Positions 12,185 to 24,795 of a stretch of DNA of 64,000 nt are shown one piece after another. A program made the translations under genes and the position numbers. The first letter of the stretch is position 1. Each line of letters opens with the position of its first letter. The stretch is taken from contig CM045767.1 in NCBI GenBank assembly GCA_025200525.1, positions 117,922,021-117,986,020 on the forward strand. The letters are read 5' to 3'. The stretch is from Camellia lanceoleosa (Eukaryota > Streptophyta > Magnoliopsida > Ericales > Theaceae). The notes beneath the pieces were generated by a model, which did not search any database, was not told the DNA's origin, and saw nothing but the letters and a program-made list of their open reading frames with translations.

Positions 12185-15100
12185 TGTTGAGTGTATTGTT
12201 GTAGAGAAATGCTCTGAATATTGCTAGGGTTTTGCTGTTGTGGGAGTGAAAGTGGAGGGAGGGGTTTAAATATAGGAGGTAATGAAGGGTCGCAAGTGCT
12301 TGTGCCGGCGGAGTGCGAAATTGTTTGTTGGTTCCAAATTGGATTCCTTTCGGGCATGGAAAGATTTTCCCGCACATGTTTGGCAACTGGGAAAAAGTGT
12401 CTTATGGGGAAACCTAGAATATAGGTTTTAGCACAGGTAAATGGTATTGGTTCATATTTTTTGTCAAATAATTATTTATTTAATAAAAAATTTGATATTT
12501 TTAAACCTTACCCTTTAACAAGTGTAAAAATCGAATGAGTCTAAAATATTCTTGGACTTAGGTATCGTTTGACAAGCAGTTGTTTTAGTTTAAAAGTTAA
12601 AAAGTTATTAAAAAAATTAAAAAGCTTATAACATATATTAAAAAGTTAAAATTTCTCTTTCTTTTTACTTTTTGCATATTTTTTTGTAAAAAGTCAAAAA
12701 ATTATTCTAAACATATTAATTTTTTTTATTTCATATTTTAGTCAAAAAATTAAAAAGTTACTAAAATAACATATTCCCAAACGAGGCCTCACTTGCAAGC
12801 GGTATGTTCTTATCACTTATTATAAAGGAAAATGATTGGTGGCCCTAAAAGCTGTGGCTCAAATGGCCCAAATTTCCTGTTTTGGATAAGTTTGTTTTTT
12901 TTTTCTTTTTTTTTTTGCCTTGTTTTTTTTTTTTATTTCCTTATATGGAAATTTCGGGGCATTTGAGTCCCAAAATTTCGGGCTCCCAAGCAGGACCGTA
13001 TTATAAATTGATTATATTCACACTAAAATTTGAGAAAATGCTTAAACACTCTTAAAACTCATCTCTTAATTGATTGAAATTGTTAAACACCTATTTTAAT
13101 AAATTAGGAGTAATATTTTAGAGGTTGTTAGTATTACTCATAAAATTTATCGTGCTAATAGTTGTGAATATGACCAAAAAATAAAGAAAAGAGAAAAAGT
13201 GATCAAATAAATTATAATTAAAACTAAGAAATCTATGTATAGGTCTTAATGGATGATTTATTGTTCAATAATTCTATAATAATTAATGATATTTTTTATC
13301 AAACTTTATTTAAAAAGTCACTGATTGTTAATTTTCAACAACAGTTTGAAAATTGTCACAAAAAATGTCATAAATTATAAGTTTTAGCGACAATTTAAAA
13401 AAATCGTTACAAAAAAAGTTACAATTTTTAAAATGCATCATAAAAAAGTCAGTAATTATAAATTTTAGCGATAATTTATAAAAATCGTGATAAAAAAAAG
13501 TCACTAATTATTAATTTTTGTAACATAAAAAAGCGTCACAAAAATTTTTTTTTACCGACTATTTTATGAGAAGTTATTTTTATTAGACTTGATAGGACCC
13601 TCTACATATTAGAACATATTGATAATTTACCTTTGAAACTATGATATGAATGCTTTAATTTTTATAATGATTTCTTTTTGAAAACTTAACCAAACCAATA
13701 ATCTAGTGAACATAGTTTTGATTTTGACTATTTGGTTTCATCTGACCCATAGTTTATTGTTGGAAAATAAAGTCACAAACCAAAATATTGGTGCCAAATA
13801 CTTTTATTTCACAATAAGGTAAACATATCCATCATAATATTGGTATTTTTTAATAAATTATAAATACACCTTTTGTAATTTTAAAAATTACAAATATTTT
13901 CTTATCATAATTTTTTATTTAATAAAATTAACAAAAAAATTAAATTTCTAGCTACTCTATTGTATAACAATAAAATTATCAAAATTATTAATTGATATAT
14001 ATTTATGACATCATTAAAAACTGTTATTTAACTTAATGATTTATTAATAAGAGAGATCAGTTATTATGCGATTAGAAAATTTAACAAAATAAAATATAAT
14101 TTTCAAAACTATGAAGAACAATTCATATTTTCAACAAATCTAAAATTTGTAATTTACCCATTTATTTTTGTTATGGTGCAAAATATATCAATTTTACGAG
14201 TGCTCTGTTTGTTATGAAGTGCTGGCTTTGTTAACCAAAGTCAACATTTGATTAAAAGAAAATATAGATAATAGTCCAAATAATACATTTACAATACTAA
14301 TTATTCCAAAATCTCTTTCCATGAATCCTCCAAGAATAATATTATAAATCTAAACTTAACTATTTAAAAATTATTCAGAATTATTATCGGTTCAAATTCT
14401 TTCTATAGATCAATCCTACATTACATAAATTTAATCTCAATCACATAATTTCTTTCAAAATAAATTCGGAATAATTAAAGCGGGAAACATAAAATTATTC
14501 ATTCTCTAATTACTGAACATATGCTCATCTATTCCATTTTTATCAAGGAAACCTCTTGACCTCTGATCATAAATTCATGTTGAACCATACCTCTCATCTA
14601 TACCATTCTCACGTTTCTCAGTTAAAATTGTACCAAAGCCATCGTTGCCTACTCTCATAGAGAAATTATGCATATAAATCTTACCTCATTTTCCTCCTTG
14701 CACTCCGTTCATTTCGATAGAAATCTTTCTAAAAAACATTTTTCATATTTTATGGAATTGATATAACAAAATGACCCACAAGAAAATTTTCATGATAAAT
14801 GAAAAACAAATTAATTTGAACAAAAAATATTCTCTTCTAAAAAGTATACCGCTAACTCCATTCTATCACCTCCACCACCAAACACAAACTCTAATACAAT
14901 AATTTCACTGACGCAACCAAACATAAGAAAACATTTCCTACCCAAAAAAAAATACTCCATAGAAAATATTTTACGTATCAAGTTCCATTCTACAACAACC
15001 AAAGGATTTAGCATAGCAATAGTATAAGTTCAAAATCATATGGTACCCAAAACAATGGTTTAATTAATTTTCCTCTTCACTTATAAATCGAGAAATGTCC

Positions 15101-15200
15101 GTCCAAGAACACCAATTCAAGATGGATTTGAAACAAAACCACTCATGACTAATTTCGTTAAATGACTAGCACAATGACATGAGCAAAAACTTTTCAGCAA
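12185..15200. other. ArgJ 5' flank and AT-rich spacer with repeat fragments
   Basis: From 12185 to about 12430 is the 5' leader and promoter side of ArgJ; I see no clear TATA box. 12560-12789 is a MITE-like unit with inverted ends (AGGTATCGTTTG on the left; the right end read backwards AGGCCTCGTTTGGGAA). 13300-13556 holds an internally repetitive stretch built from variants of AAAAAGTCACTAATTATAA and TTTTAGCGACAATTT, typical of non-autonomous plant transposons. From 13560 to 15200 the DNA is very AT-rich, contains no exon I can recognise, and includes the 3' flank of the RRM gene. Confidence 0.6.
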
Positions 15201-15984
15201 TCAACCACACCAACCGATGGTCTTGTTCACTCTGAAACCCGTTTCAGAAGGTTGTGACTCGGGTTGAGGTGGAGGTCTTGGTTCTCTTGGTTTGGCAGGA
15301 TCAACAAAAATAACCCACCCATCCAAAAACTTGGCATTCATGTCCTTTCTCGCCTGCTCAGCCTCTTCTATGGATGCATACGTAACAAAAGCAAACCCTT
15401 TCGATCTTCCTGAGGCTCTATCTACGACAACTTTTGCTGCAAATCATCAAGGCAATATATCAGGATTTAATATTACTACTACTATTATTATATTTATTAC
15501 TCTAGTACTCACATTTCAACCCACCCTTTGATTAGCTGACTTGCTAGCCTTCATATTTTCTTGTATTTTTATCATTTAGACACAAAACTATAGAGCCCCC
15601 ATTTGGATTTGTATGAAAAGGTAAAATCATGCCTGATGTTAAAAAGAAAGGAGGTATAAAATCATGGCCAATATTGATCGGTACACCATTTCTTTAGACT
15701 GTATGAAAGCAAATCTTTATTCTTAGGGCTGTATGCCTTGAAACCCTTGATGTTACTTGGATGGAAGCAAAAAACTTCTTTAACTTGCAGAATCATCTTT
15801 TTTAACAACATAAAGAAGAAATAAATTTACATGAACCTCAGAGCATCCAAATCCCACTTTCCATGAAAAACATAATAGAAATATCCGAAATACCAATTGG
15901 TTCAAACAGGTTTTGAAGGACGACAAATTTGCAAGTGAAGGTAAGAGAAAGACCACAAAAGGATTACAGTTACACGTAAGAATG

Positions 15985-16073
<89 letters not shown>

Positions 16074-19000
16074 AGTTTCACTTCCAAGAAAATGAACCGT
16101 CATAGGGAGGTTAGGACAAAGTATCTTAAATTCATAACGAGTAGTGGGGATGTTGGAAAAGGATATGGTTAGGACATTTCAGTCATTTCAATTACTTAGG
16201 AATAAGGTTTGAACATGAGAAACACTTCCATTCATTATGTATCATCATCATCATCTTCATCATTGTTGTTCTTGTTATTCTTCTTATCAGTTGTAGATCA
16301 GGATTAATGCTGAAGCTCCAACTAAGCAAGACTGAAATAAAACACCAATAAAAGCTAGAAATAGTCTTGGTTACCTTCAAGAAGTTGACCAAATGCTGAA
16401 AATGCTTCTCTAAGCTTTTCATCTGTTGTTAACCTTGAGAGGCCTGTAGAGCAAAGAGTCAATTATTCTTCAAAAAGAAGAAAAAAACAAAACAAAAGAA
16501 AGAAAACGCATAAGATACAAACAGACACAGTGACCATTTCTATCTAACATTTCCAGACTTTCAGATCCATTCAACGTCAGACACAATGGCCATTTCTAGC
16601 TATTTGTAGAATCACCAAGCTTCTACATATTCTTCAGCCATCAGACTGTACTTGAAAGAATTATTAGCAATAAACCATTCATACAATATATTTCTTTTTT
16701 TCTCTCGTCTTCTACTTTTTTGTGTGTATTTGTCGGTGTGGTTTTTCTTCTCCTCTTTTTTTTTTTTTTTTTTTTTTGCACATGAAATGCAACTAAGTTG
16801 CAAGTAAATCTTCGGAGATTTCATACAAGTAGACAAAAACCATATTAGTAAAACTTTATCAGGTTACCAAAAAATAGCTTCAACCTAAGTGTGCCTCAAA
16901 CAGGCAGCCTTATTAGTTGGATTTACAATTTCGATAGCAAGAGGCTGAAATGATAACCAATCTTTTGATATTAATCATGTGTCAAATGGCAACCAGAGTT
17001 CCCCCAAACACTTCAGTGATTACAAGTTACCAATAACTAAAGAGGCTCCAAGAGACCTCACTGAAGTGCAAGAGGGAACTCCAGGGTACACCCGGCATAT
17101 CCTTTCTTTGCATGTCTTCGTTGCTTATTAAGATAAATGCTTTATCCCAGTATTTATACTGAGGGACATTGAGAGGTGAGACATCTAAGGGATACTGCAA
17201 TAGACATTGAACCTGGTCAGAATAGTGGGTTAGATGAGGGGTGGCATATACAGTCAAAAGAACTCATGGTTGTTCAATTACAGCCTCTCCTTCCAAGATT
17301 CCATGTGAGTGACAGTGAGCCTCGGAGGAAGCTAACTCAGACAGGTCTAGGAGTGTTCTTGGCCACTTGCCACACTATCTTTCCCGTTCCCTATCTACCC
17401 ACAATTGCAACCAGATTCATCGTCAACAGCTTAATCTACTTACTAGACCTATTTCCTTCTACTTTTTCATTACAAAATGGTGAATTTAGCAATCTCAAAA
17501 TATTTCCTATTCATTTTGTAAAATTTTACTTTAGGAGGAAACATATCCAAATACAATTGAATTAAATTCTAGAGAATGTGGAGTTTTGGTTGAACAAATG
17601 TAAAAAATAGTTATAATGGTCCAAAAAATAACAGTCTATGTTTCATTAAATGTTTGATCATTAACAAAATATTGGTCTAATGTTTTATTTATCAAAACAA
17701 AATTGGTCTAATGTTAGGAAGTGCTTAAACAGATTCTAAAATGTTTGGGAAGTGGCTAAAATAGTCAAAAAGTCAAAAAGCCAACTAAAACACATCACAT
17801 CACCTCTCTACTTTTCTGCACACCTTTTCGTAAAAAGCCAAAAAGTTACTAAAATAGCCTGTTCCCAAACCAAGCCTAAGACTCTGAGCTATAAACAAGA
17901 ATTCCTATCATAGCACATTCATGTTGTGTATCGTGTTCCCATTCCCATTTCTCATAGAGCATGTTTGATTGGAAGGATTAGAGCATGGGATTGGGATTAT
18001 TAATCCGTGGGGCCAATTATCCTATGTTTGTTTTGACATTTTGTTTTAGGATTATTAATCCAATGGATAGTTAATCCAACAAATTTGTAGGATTATTAGT
18101 AATGGGGTAGGGGTGGGATTATGAATACCACACTAATTTGATAGGATTATTAATACCTCATTATTAGTCTTGTGGAATCAAACATAGCCATACTGAAGTA
18201 ATTCACATTCCAAGTAGCACTGGAAAAACTAAACAAACACTAAAGAAAAGAACCTGCCAGATTAGAGTTTCAGGCATGCTACTACAATTTTTTTATTATG
18301 AATTTATGACACTCACTGATTCCATTATAAACAAAAAAACATCTACTAGTATCATAAAAAACAAGCCTAGTTATCCACCCAAAAAAAAATAAAGAAGAAG
18401 CCTAGTTCATAGCTAGGTAACCTAAACCATTGGTTTAAAATGGAAAACCGCATTCCAAATTCATGAATTTTGAATAAATTTTGATCAACCATGGGTTATT
18501 TTGGTCAAATCCGCAAATTTAAAACAAATTCTATTTTAAGCCACGAGTCTGACAGATTGCCACGAGAATTCAACATCTTCAAAAGGTCATTGCATTTGGA
18601 ATCAAACATGCAACCTATGAAAGGCATGGTTGGTGCAATTTATTCAAGCTGCCATAGATTTTTTTTTTTTTTTAATTTCATTTTGGGAATCTATGCTAGT
18701 GTGTTTGATGTACTGTGGTGGGGGGGAACAGTTGGGGAATGAATGCTTTTAGCTTCTTTTTTATTATTATTTCAACTTAGAAAAGATCACCACAAGAAAT
18801 GCACTATCACCTCTAAACCATCAAAGCATTTATTAATTATTTTGAGTATAGTTTATTTATTCAATAATCAATATATCTATTGCATCTGGTTTCTAAACAG
18901 AAAATAGTAATATGTCTTTGTTTGGTGCAAGAGGGAAGTCCAGGGAACACCTGGCATATCCTTTCTTTGCATAACTTTGTTACTTGATAAGATAAATACT

Positions 19001-21154
19001 TCATCACAAAATATATATTGATTTCCCCTCCTTTCATATAGTTATAAAGAGTGGTGACCTTTGGGCAAGAACTCATAGCTGCACAACTACAGCCTCTCCT
19101 TCCAATATTCCATGTGATAGTGAGCCTCAAAGCAGACTAACTCACAGAGGTCTAGGAGTTCTTGGCCACTTGCCAACTATCCATTCTCTATCTACCCACA
19201 ATTGTGACCAAATTCATCATCAACAGCTTAATCTTCTTAGTTAGACCTATTTCCCTGAACTTTTTCACTACAAAATGGTGAATTTAGCAATCCAAAAAAA
19301 ATTTCCTAATTATTTCATAAATGTTTATCTTAGGAGGAAAAAAATCTAGATACAATTGAATTGAATTGGGCTCCAGAGAGAATGGAGTTTTGGTTGACAA
19401 ATGTGAAATAGAAGTCACAATGCTGCTAGAATAACAGTATGTTTTATTAGGTGTTTGATTGTTAACAAAAACTGATCTAATGTTTGGAAGGACTTAAATA
19501 ACTTCTAGTGTGATCTATACAGGCTATTCCTATCATAGCACATTTATGTTGTATAGCACATTCCCGTTCCCATTTCTCATACCGAAATAATCCTAATTCC
19601 AAGTAACATTTGAAAATCTAAACAAACACCAAAGAAAATAGCCTACTATGTTGGAGTTCCAGACATGCTGCTACAATTTCTTATGAATTTACAATGCATA
19701 CATTGATTCCATTATAAACAAACAAAAATAAATAAAAATAAAAAACATGTACTAGAATTATCAAAAGCAAGCCTATTTCCTAGCTAGGTAACCTAATTCA
19801 TGTATTTGAAATGGCAACCGCAAGCCAGAGCATGGATTCACGAATTTTGAACAAATTTGGTTCAAATTTGCAAGTTATTTTGGTCAAATGCACAAATTTA
19901 GAACAAATTCTATTTTAAACCGCGCATATCTATCTGCCATGAGAATTTAACATCTTTTTCAAAAGGTCATGGAATTGGGAATCGAACACAACCTTTTCAA
20001 GGGTTTGTTTGATGCAACTTATTGGGACGACATGGATTTTTCTTTTAAATTTTGGAAATTTGTGACAGTGTATTTGGTATAGTATAACTTCTGCTTACAT
20101 CTTATGAGACATAAATAAATCGAATGATGAGAGAAGAAGAAGAAAAAAAAAACTAGGCAATGAATGCTTTTAGCTTCTTTTTTTATTTGAGTTTCTATTA
20201 TATAAAGCGTACACTTGAGTTGGTACCAATGCTACCATGTTTTTTTACTTTTTTCCAAGAATGCCCTTTCTACCCAATAATTATCACCCTTTTCCATCCG
20301 TAATTGTCACATTTTTTCTCATTCATGGAATGCTAATCAATTTTTTTCAATCATCAAACTATCCAACAATTTAAATATAAAAACACAAATACATCTCATT
20401 TGCACTAGTATAATATAAATATATATAAGGATTATTTACACAGAAACACCTAAACTATTGAGAAATATCACTTTGTTCCTTAAACTATAAAAAAACATAC
20501 AGAAAGACCTCCTAAAGTATTAGAATGTTTCACTTTGACCAGTTTGTTAACAGTTCAATTTGTACATTTTTAATTAAAGGACATTTGTATACTTTTTATA
20601 ATTTAGAAGACAAAGTGATCCTTCTCAATAATTTAAGGTCTATTTGTGTGGATCAAAATGACACTTCTCAATAGTTTAGGGTCTTAATGGGAATAACCCT
20701 ATATATAAACAAAAACAAAAAAACACATTCATAAATAAATCAAATTTAAGCTAGTCATTTTTTACAGAAATGGGAAAACTCATCGACACACCTCATCAGA
20801 TCAGAATAAGATTACAGAGTATGAATAGCGAGGGTTAAATTTAAGGGAACACTATGGTGCACACCTTTATAATTAAAAAAAAATATGCACTGTAACTAAA
20901 ATAATATTATAATTAAAAAAAATTGATCGAAGAAAATTACATAATTAGGGTTCGTATAGTATAACTTTTTAAAGGGTTGAATTTCCCTAAATTGAATACA
21001 TATATTTAGAGAGAGAGAAAGAGAGAGAGAGAGAGGTACCGCTAACGAAGAGCTTTGGAGAGGTGAGGGTTGAATTTGAACGAATCGAAGTGAAGTGTGA
21101 TTGAAGAATCGACGAAGGCTTGAGAACGCGGCGAAGAGAAGAGGCAAATGCCAT
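15201..21154 (-). CDS. Small mitochondrial-type single-RRM RNA-binding protein
   Basis: Three exons join in phase (21154-21040, 16443-16375, 15436-15201) to a 139-residue protein ending at TGA. Residues 1-32 are rich in Ser, Arg and Leu with no acidic residue (MAFASSLRRVLKPSSI), as in mitochondrial presequences. One RRM follows: RNP2 is LFVSGL (35-40) and RNP1 is KGFAFVTY (74-81), with its conserved aromatics. The tail after the RRM is Pro-rich (DPAKPREPRPPPQ). Organellar proteins of this shape bind single-stranded RNA and some, such as the ORRM group, act in RNA editing or splicing; which role applies here cannot be told. The first intron is 4.6 kb, is full of repeats, and has a GA-rich tract beside its donor. 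The RRM is split by both introns, so neither exon alone looks coding in six-frame view. Confidence 0.9.
15988..16069. repeat. Compound (CT)n(CA)n microsatellite
   Basis: CT repeats followed by CA repeats, about 80 bp, in the second intron of the RRM gene. Same composition and order as 1066-1140. Open frames on either strand here are repeat artefacts. Confidence 0.95.
17740..17877. mobile_element. Small MITE in duplication copy A
   Basis: A unit with inverted ends (TTTGGGAAGTGGCTAAAATAG on the left and CTAAAATAGCCTGTTCCC on the right) and runs of AAAAAGTCAAAAAG. It is missing from the equivalent place in copy B (near 19490). Similar GCTAAAATAGTCA ends occur at 37850-38720. Confidence 0.55.
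17957..18188. mobile_element. MITE with matching empty site in the duplicate copy
   Basis: The ends are inverted (GCATGTTTGATTGG and GGAATCAAACATAGC) and the interior repeats GGATTATTAATCC words. CATA flanks it on both sides (17953-17956 and 18189-18192), while copy B has the uninterrupted site (TCTCATACCGAAAT near 19575). This shows that the segment was inserted, not ancestral. Confidence 0.7.
18925..20185. repeat. Intronic segmental duplication, copy B
   Basis: Second copy of the 17067-18762 segment, in the same orientation within the first intron of the RRM gene. It is shorter because it lacks the two MITEs present in copy A. Confidence 0.8.
20428..20700. mobile_element. MITE with long inverted ends
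   Basis: The left end (AGGATTATTTACACAGAAAC, then CTAAACTATTGAGAA) is mirrored by the right end (reverse complement AGGGTTATTCCCATTAAGAC, then CTAAACTATTGAGAA). ATATATA flanks both sides (20421-20427 and 20701-20707). It may be a target duplication of part of that word, but the AT repeat hides its true length. Confidence 0.65.
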
Positions 21155-21830
21155 CGATTCAGAACTTCAGCGAAAAATGGATGGCTTTTGGGGGGTTTAG
21201 AGAGGTTTATCGGACCTAATCCTACCAGCACTATTTTAATGCCCTAAAATTAAAATTCTCATCTCCATGTCGTTATTAAAATAATATATTTATAAAAATT
21301 TTATAAAAAAAAAAAAAATCAATACAAACCATTCAATAAGGCTTTATTTGTTTTGATTTAAAATATTTCATATAATTTTCCCAAAATTAAATTAAAAATT
21401 AGAAATTTTTTTTTAAGATCCTTAATATTAAGATTTTATAAGATAAATGATATACAATATTTTCATAATAATTAAGATCCCTCAACATATTTACAGGAAA
21501 ATTCGATTCAGAAAAATTTTGTCCCGACTCAGAAAAATTTTGTCCCGACTCAGAAAAATTTTGATTTTCACAGTGGCCGAAATTTCTCTAAGTTGAGTGA
21601 AATTTCTTTAAGTCGAATTTTCTCTATGAAAATATTGACGAACTTTAGTTAATAAAAAGAATATCTTAGACCGCTCCTATTACATAAAGTTAGAGAAATA
21701 TGTTTTACTAATTTTTTCTTAAAAATTTTGATATTTGATTGATAGTTGAAATAATTTTTTTATTATATGCATTGTGCATAAGTAAATAAAAAATTACCAT
21801 TTCACCTATGAAAAGATTAGGGGAGAGTAT
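21155..21830. other. RRM gene 5' flank with 21-bp tandem repeat
   Basis: Upstream side of the RRM gene. At 21509-21563 there is a 21-bp unit (CAGAAAAATTTTGTCCCGAC core) repeated 2.6 times. The rest is AT-rich and I see no other gene or clear promoter box. Confidence 0.6.
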
Positions 21831-22478
21831 TAGCATGGTCCGGTTTAGATCGGTTTGGAATGAAATTAGAAAATGAGAACCAATTTCATAAAAATTAGAA
21901 TCAAATCAAACCATTAAAATCATGAAATTAATCCGAACCAAACTATTTAAATACGGTTTAATTCAGTTTGGAACCACGGTTTCACTTCACAAAAAAAAAT
22001 AATAAATAAATAAATATATAGCATTTTCAAAAAAAAAAAAGAAGAAGAAGTCAACTTATCATAAATTTTAAAAATAATAATAATATATCCATCAAACAAA
22101 CTACTTTCATAATATTCACTAGTTATGCAAAAAAATAATATTAAACAAATATTGTCAATACTAATCTGTCATGATTTTTCAAAACATAAACTTTCAAAAC
22201 ATAAAAACATGTATATTATTCTACCATTAACTTAACAAACATAATATTTAACAAATAAACATATAGTTTAAGTTATACGGTCTAGTTCAATTCAAATTCG
22301 AAATCCTAGACCTAAGTCCAAAACCAAACCGCAGAGATTGATTCTCCAATTTTTCAAATCAAGACCGAATCACAAATTAGAAATAACCAAACCAAACCTA
22401 CCGAATTGGTCAACTGGTTCAATTTGTGGATTTTTTCAATTTTCTTACTTAGCCCAAGGAAAAAATCAAGACCGAATC
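21831..22478. repeat. Old non-autonomous repeat (left part), split by the LTR retrotransposon
   Basis: Rich in CGGTTTGG/CCAAACCG words, as in plant hAT-like MITEs, starting near TAGCATGGTCCGG. Its last part holds one full 107-bp tandem unit (22363-22469) and the first bases of a second (22470-22478). The second unit continues after the LTR element at 36540-36626, ending TTACTTAGCCCTA. The LTR element therefore landed inside this repeat. Confidence 0.65.
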
Positions 22479-24394
22479 TATAGCGACCCTGGTCTTTTCC
22501 CAGTCGATGTTTGTGTCCGGACTTAGGTTCCGTAGATTCTATCTTTGTGTAATGGTTGTTGTCATCCTATATTTTCTTATTTGGAGTTATAGGATGTGTT
22601 GGGCGGGTTTGGAACAGGTTGGTTGAGCTTAGGAGCCAAAACTAGTTGCCCAGATTTTGGCTTGTCCGCTCGAGCGGGGAGTTTGACGCTCGAGCGGGGA
22701 CTTGTTGTTACTTGTCCGCTCGAACGGGGGTTTTGGCACTCGAGCGGGAAAAACACCCATCCAGTATTTCTTGTGCAGAGTTGGACGCTCGAGCGGGAGT
22801 TGGTCCGCGAGCTGGTTCAGGAGTGTCCGCCGGCGGGAGTTTGACGCTCGAGCGGGGCGGCTGGGTATAAAATCGTGTTTCAGCGTTTTTAGGGCAGTTT
22901 TTCACCCTCTTTTCAGATTCTAAACCCTAGGTTACGAGTTCTCTCTCTCCCAACTCATCTTCTCTCTTAGGATTGATCTATCTAGAGTGGATTTCTACCC
23001 TAGTTCCTTCACAAATAAGATAGAGGAGAGTGAGGGCTTTCATTTAATCTGAGCAATTGTTGGTTTGGAGCACTTTGAAGTTTGGGCATCATCTTCATCT
23101 TCTTCTTTTGAGTTATTTCTTCGAGGTAGGGAATTCCTACTCCATTTATACGTTTTAATCCTAAGTGTTGGTATTTTGGTATGTGGGGTAGTTTGGGTAA
23201 TTTTGGGAGAAACCCTAGGTTTTTGTCATAGATTAATTTGTATAATTAATTTAAAGGGAAATTGTGTTATTGGCTAAATCCATGAGATTGGGGAATTTAG
23301 TAACTTAATGATGTATTGGGTTGGTTTAAATACTTACCCTTGAGAATGTTGGAATTATAATTGTTGTATATTTGTTTCTTGCTTAGAAATAATTGTTTTG
23401 GGCTATCGGTGGAGGATAGCCATTGATTGTTGTAGACCTTGCATGCGGCTTAGGTATAACTGAAATTGAGTCATTCATTTGACAGTTGAATTAATACAGA
23501 ACATTCGTGTATTGATCATGTGTTGTATATGTCAAGTATTGATTATGTTGCATATGCATTTGGTTTTGGAGGAGATAGGGGATGAACTCCACGGTTTAGG
23601 GGAAGATAGGGGATGGACCTCTAAACCGGATTTGTTGGGAGGAGATAGGGGATGGACTCCAGTAGCATCATTCATATGTGTGCTTATTGATAATAGCAAT
23701 ATTGCTATTTATTGTTGATATGATACATCACTAAAATGTGTATCAGTCGGGAAGTATGGAAGTGAATTGATTATGATTGATACAATACCAACATGTGTAT
23801 TTGTTATGATTAGGTCTAACTTGAATTGTTATTCCTGTTGAATTGGAAGTAATGGTAATAAAAGATGAAACCCTGTTGAGTTATTTGGCCAGGTTCTGAG
23901 CCATAAGTGGAAAGTAAAATGCGCCATAAACAATGTGTCATAGGCAGTGTAGACATTCGTGTCATGAATATTGCAACTCAATTATAGTGTGTTAACCATG
24001 TATCAGATGCTAATACTTTAGTTAATTCTTATGCTTGTTTTTGTATTTCTCTACTGGGCTGTGTCTCACACTATATGGGAACTTTATTTTCGTGTTCAAA
24101 GGTTCACTACCTCCAAAGACTTAGCTTGTGAGGATTTGGACTTGAAGATTTGTTTTATTTGTTTTAGTTGTTTTATTTAAATTATGTAAACATTCAAGCC
24201 TAGGGCTTTATTTGTTTTGAGTTAGAACTCATGGATTTGTGTCCAAGTGTTGGCTTGGCAAGATGTAAGCCCGTAGGGCATTTATTATGATGTTTTATTT
24301 CATGGTACTCTGATGAAAGGAATGAGATACTTTATTTCCTTATAATTCCGCATGTTAATATTATGTATTATGGGTTTATTTTGAGGGCGTTACA
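22479..24394 (+). repeat. 5' LTR of the outer element
   Basis: 1916 bp, matching 34627-36534 closely; outside 22665-22862 I count only about a dozen base differences. The variable stretch 22665-22862 holds eight slots of a CGCTCGAGCGG-type palindrome. Open frames inside the LTR are not conserved proteins. Confidence 0.92.
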
Positions 24395-24397
24395 ACT

Positions 24398-24409
24398 TGG
24401 TATCAGAGC
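24398..24409 (+). other. Primer-binding site of the outer element
   Basis: TGGTATCAGAGC, three bases after the 5' LTR, matches the complement of the 3' end of plant initiator-Met tRNA. It is the usual primer site for minus-strand synthesis in this superfamily. Confidence 0.9.
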
Positions 24410-24795
24410 GTACCGGGTTTGAATACTTTGGGTACGTGGGAAGTGATTAGTATCACAATGGGTTCGTCTCGTTTGATAGAGACTTAGTGTAATAATTACA
24501 TGATTATATGATAACATGTTTATGTGACTATGTGGGTATGGAATGTAGTTTCTAGATATTGATTGGATCCATGAGTTTCTAGTAGTCTTGTTGGAAAGGC
24601 ACTTGATCAATGCTGCTTCCAATCGGAACTATAGTAACCCTTTGGGACTATCATTATCCAGGAATGAAATTCGTAGGTGCTTATGTGATTATGTGCTTAC
24701 GTGGTGTGATTTATTGTTGTCCAATGCATTAGGACGTGAGTGTTTAACTTCGGCACATTTATTAATGTGCTAACGTTTTTGTTTCCTTTAATAGG

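Larger units (their letters stand above)
17067..18762. repeat. Intronic segmental duplication, copy A
   Basis: Starts GTGCAAGAGGGAA and ends GAATGCTTTTAGCTTC. It is repeated, diverged but collinear, at 18925-20185. Anchors shared by both copies include GGCATATCCTTTCTTTGCAT, CAGCCTCTCCTTCCAA and CTTGGCCACTTGCC. Copy A carries two extra insertions absent from copy B (about 17740-17877 and 17957-18188). No protein-coding content is recognised in either copy. Confidence 0.8.

Noticed and set aside
15292..15531. Plus-strand frame over the RRM exon
   Set aside because: It is the complement of the true exon 15436-15201, whose minus-strand reading gives a clear RRM.
22596..23718. Several short frames in the LTRs
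   Set aside because: They are repeated in both LTRs, overlap in different frames, and match no retrotransposon protein.
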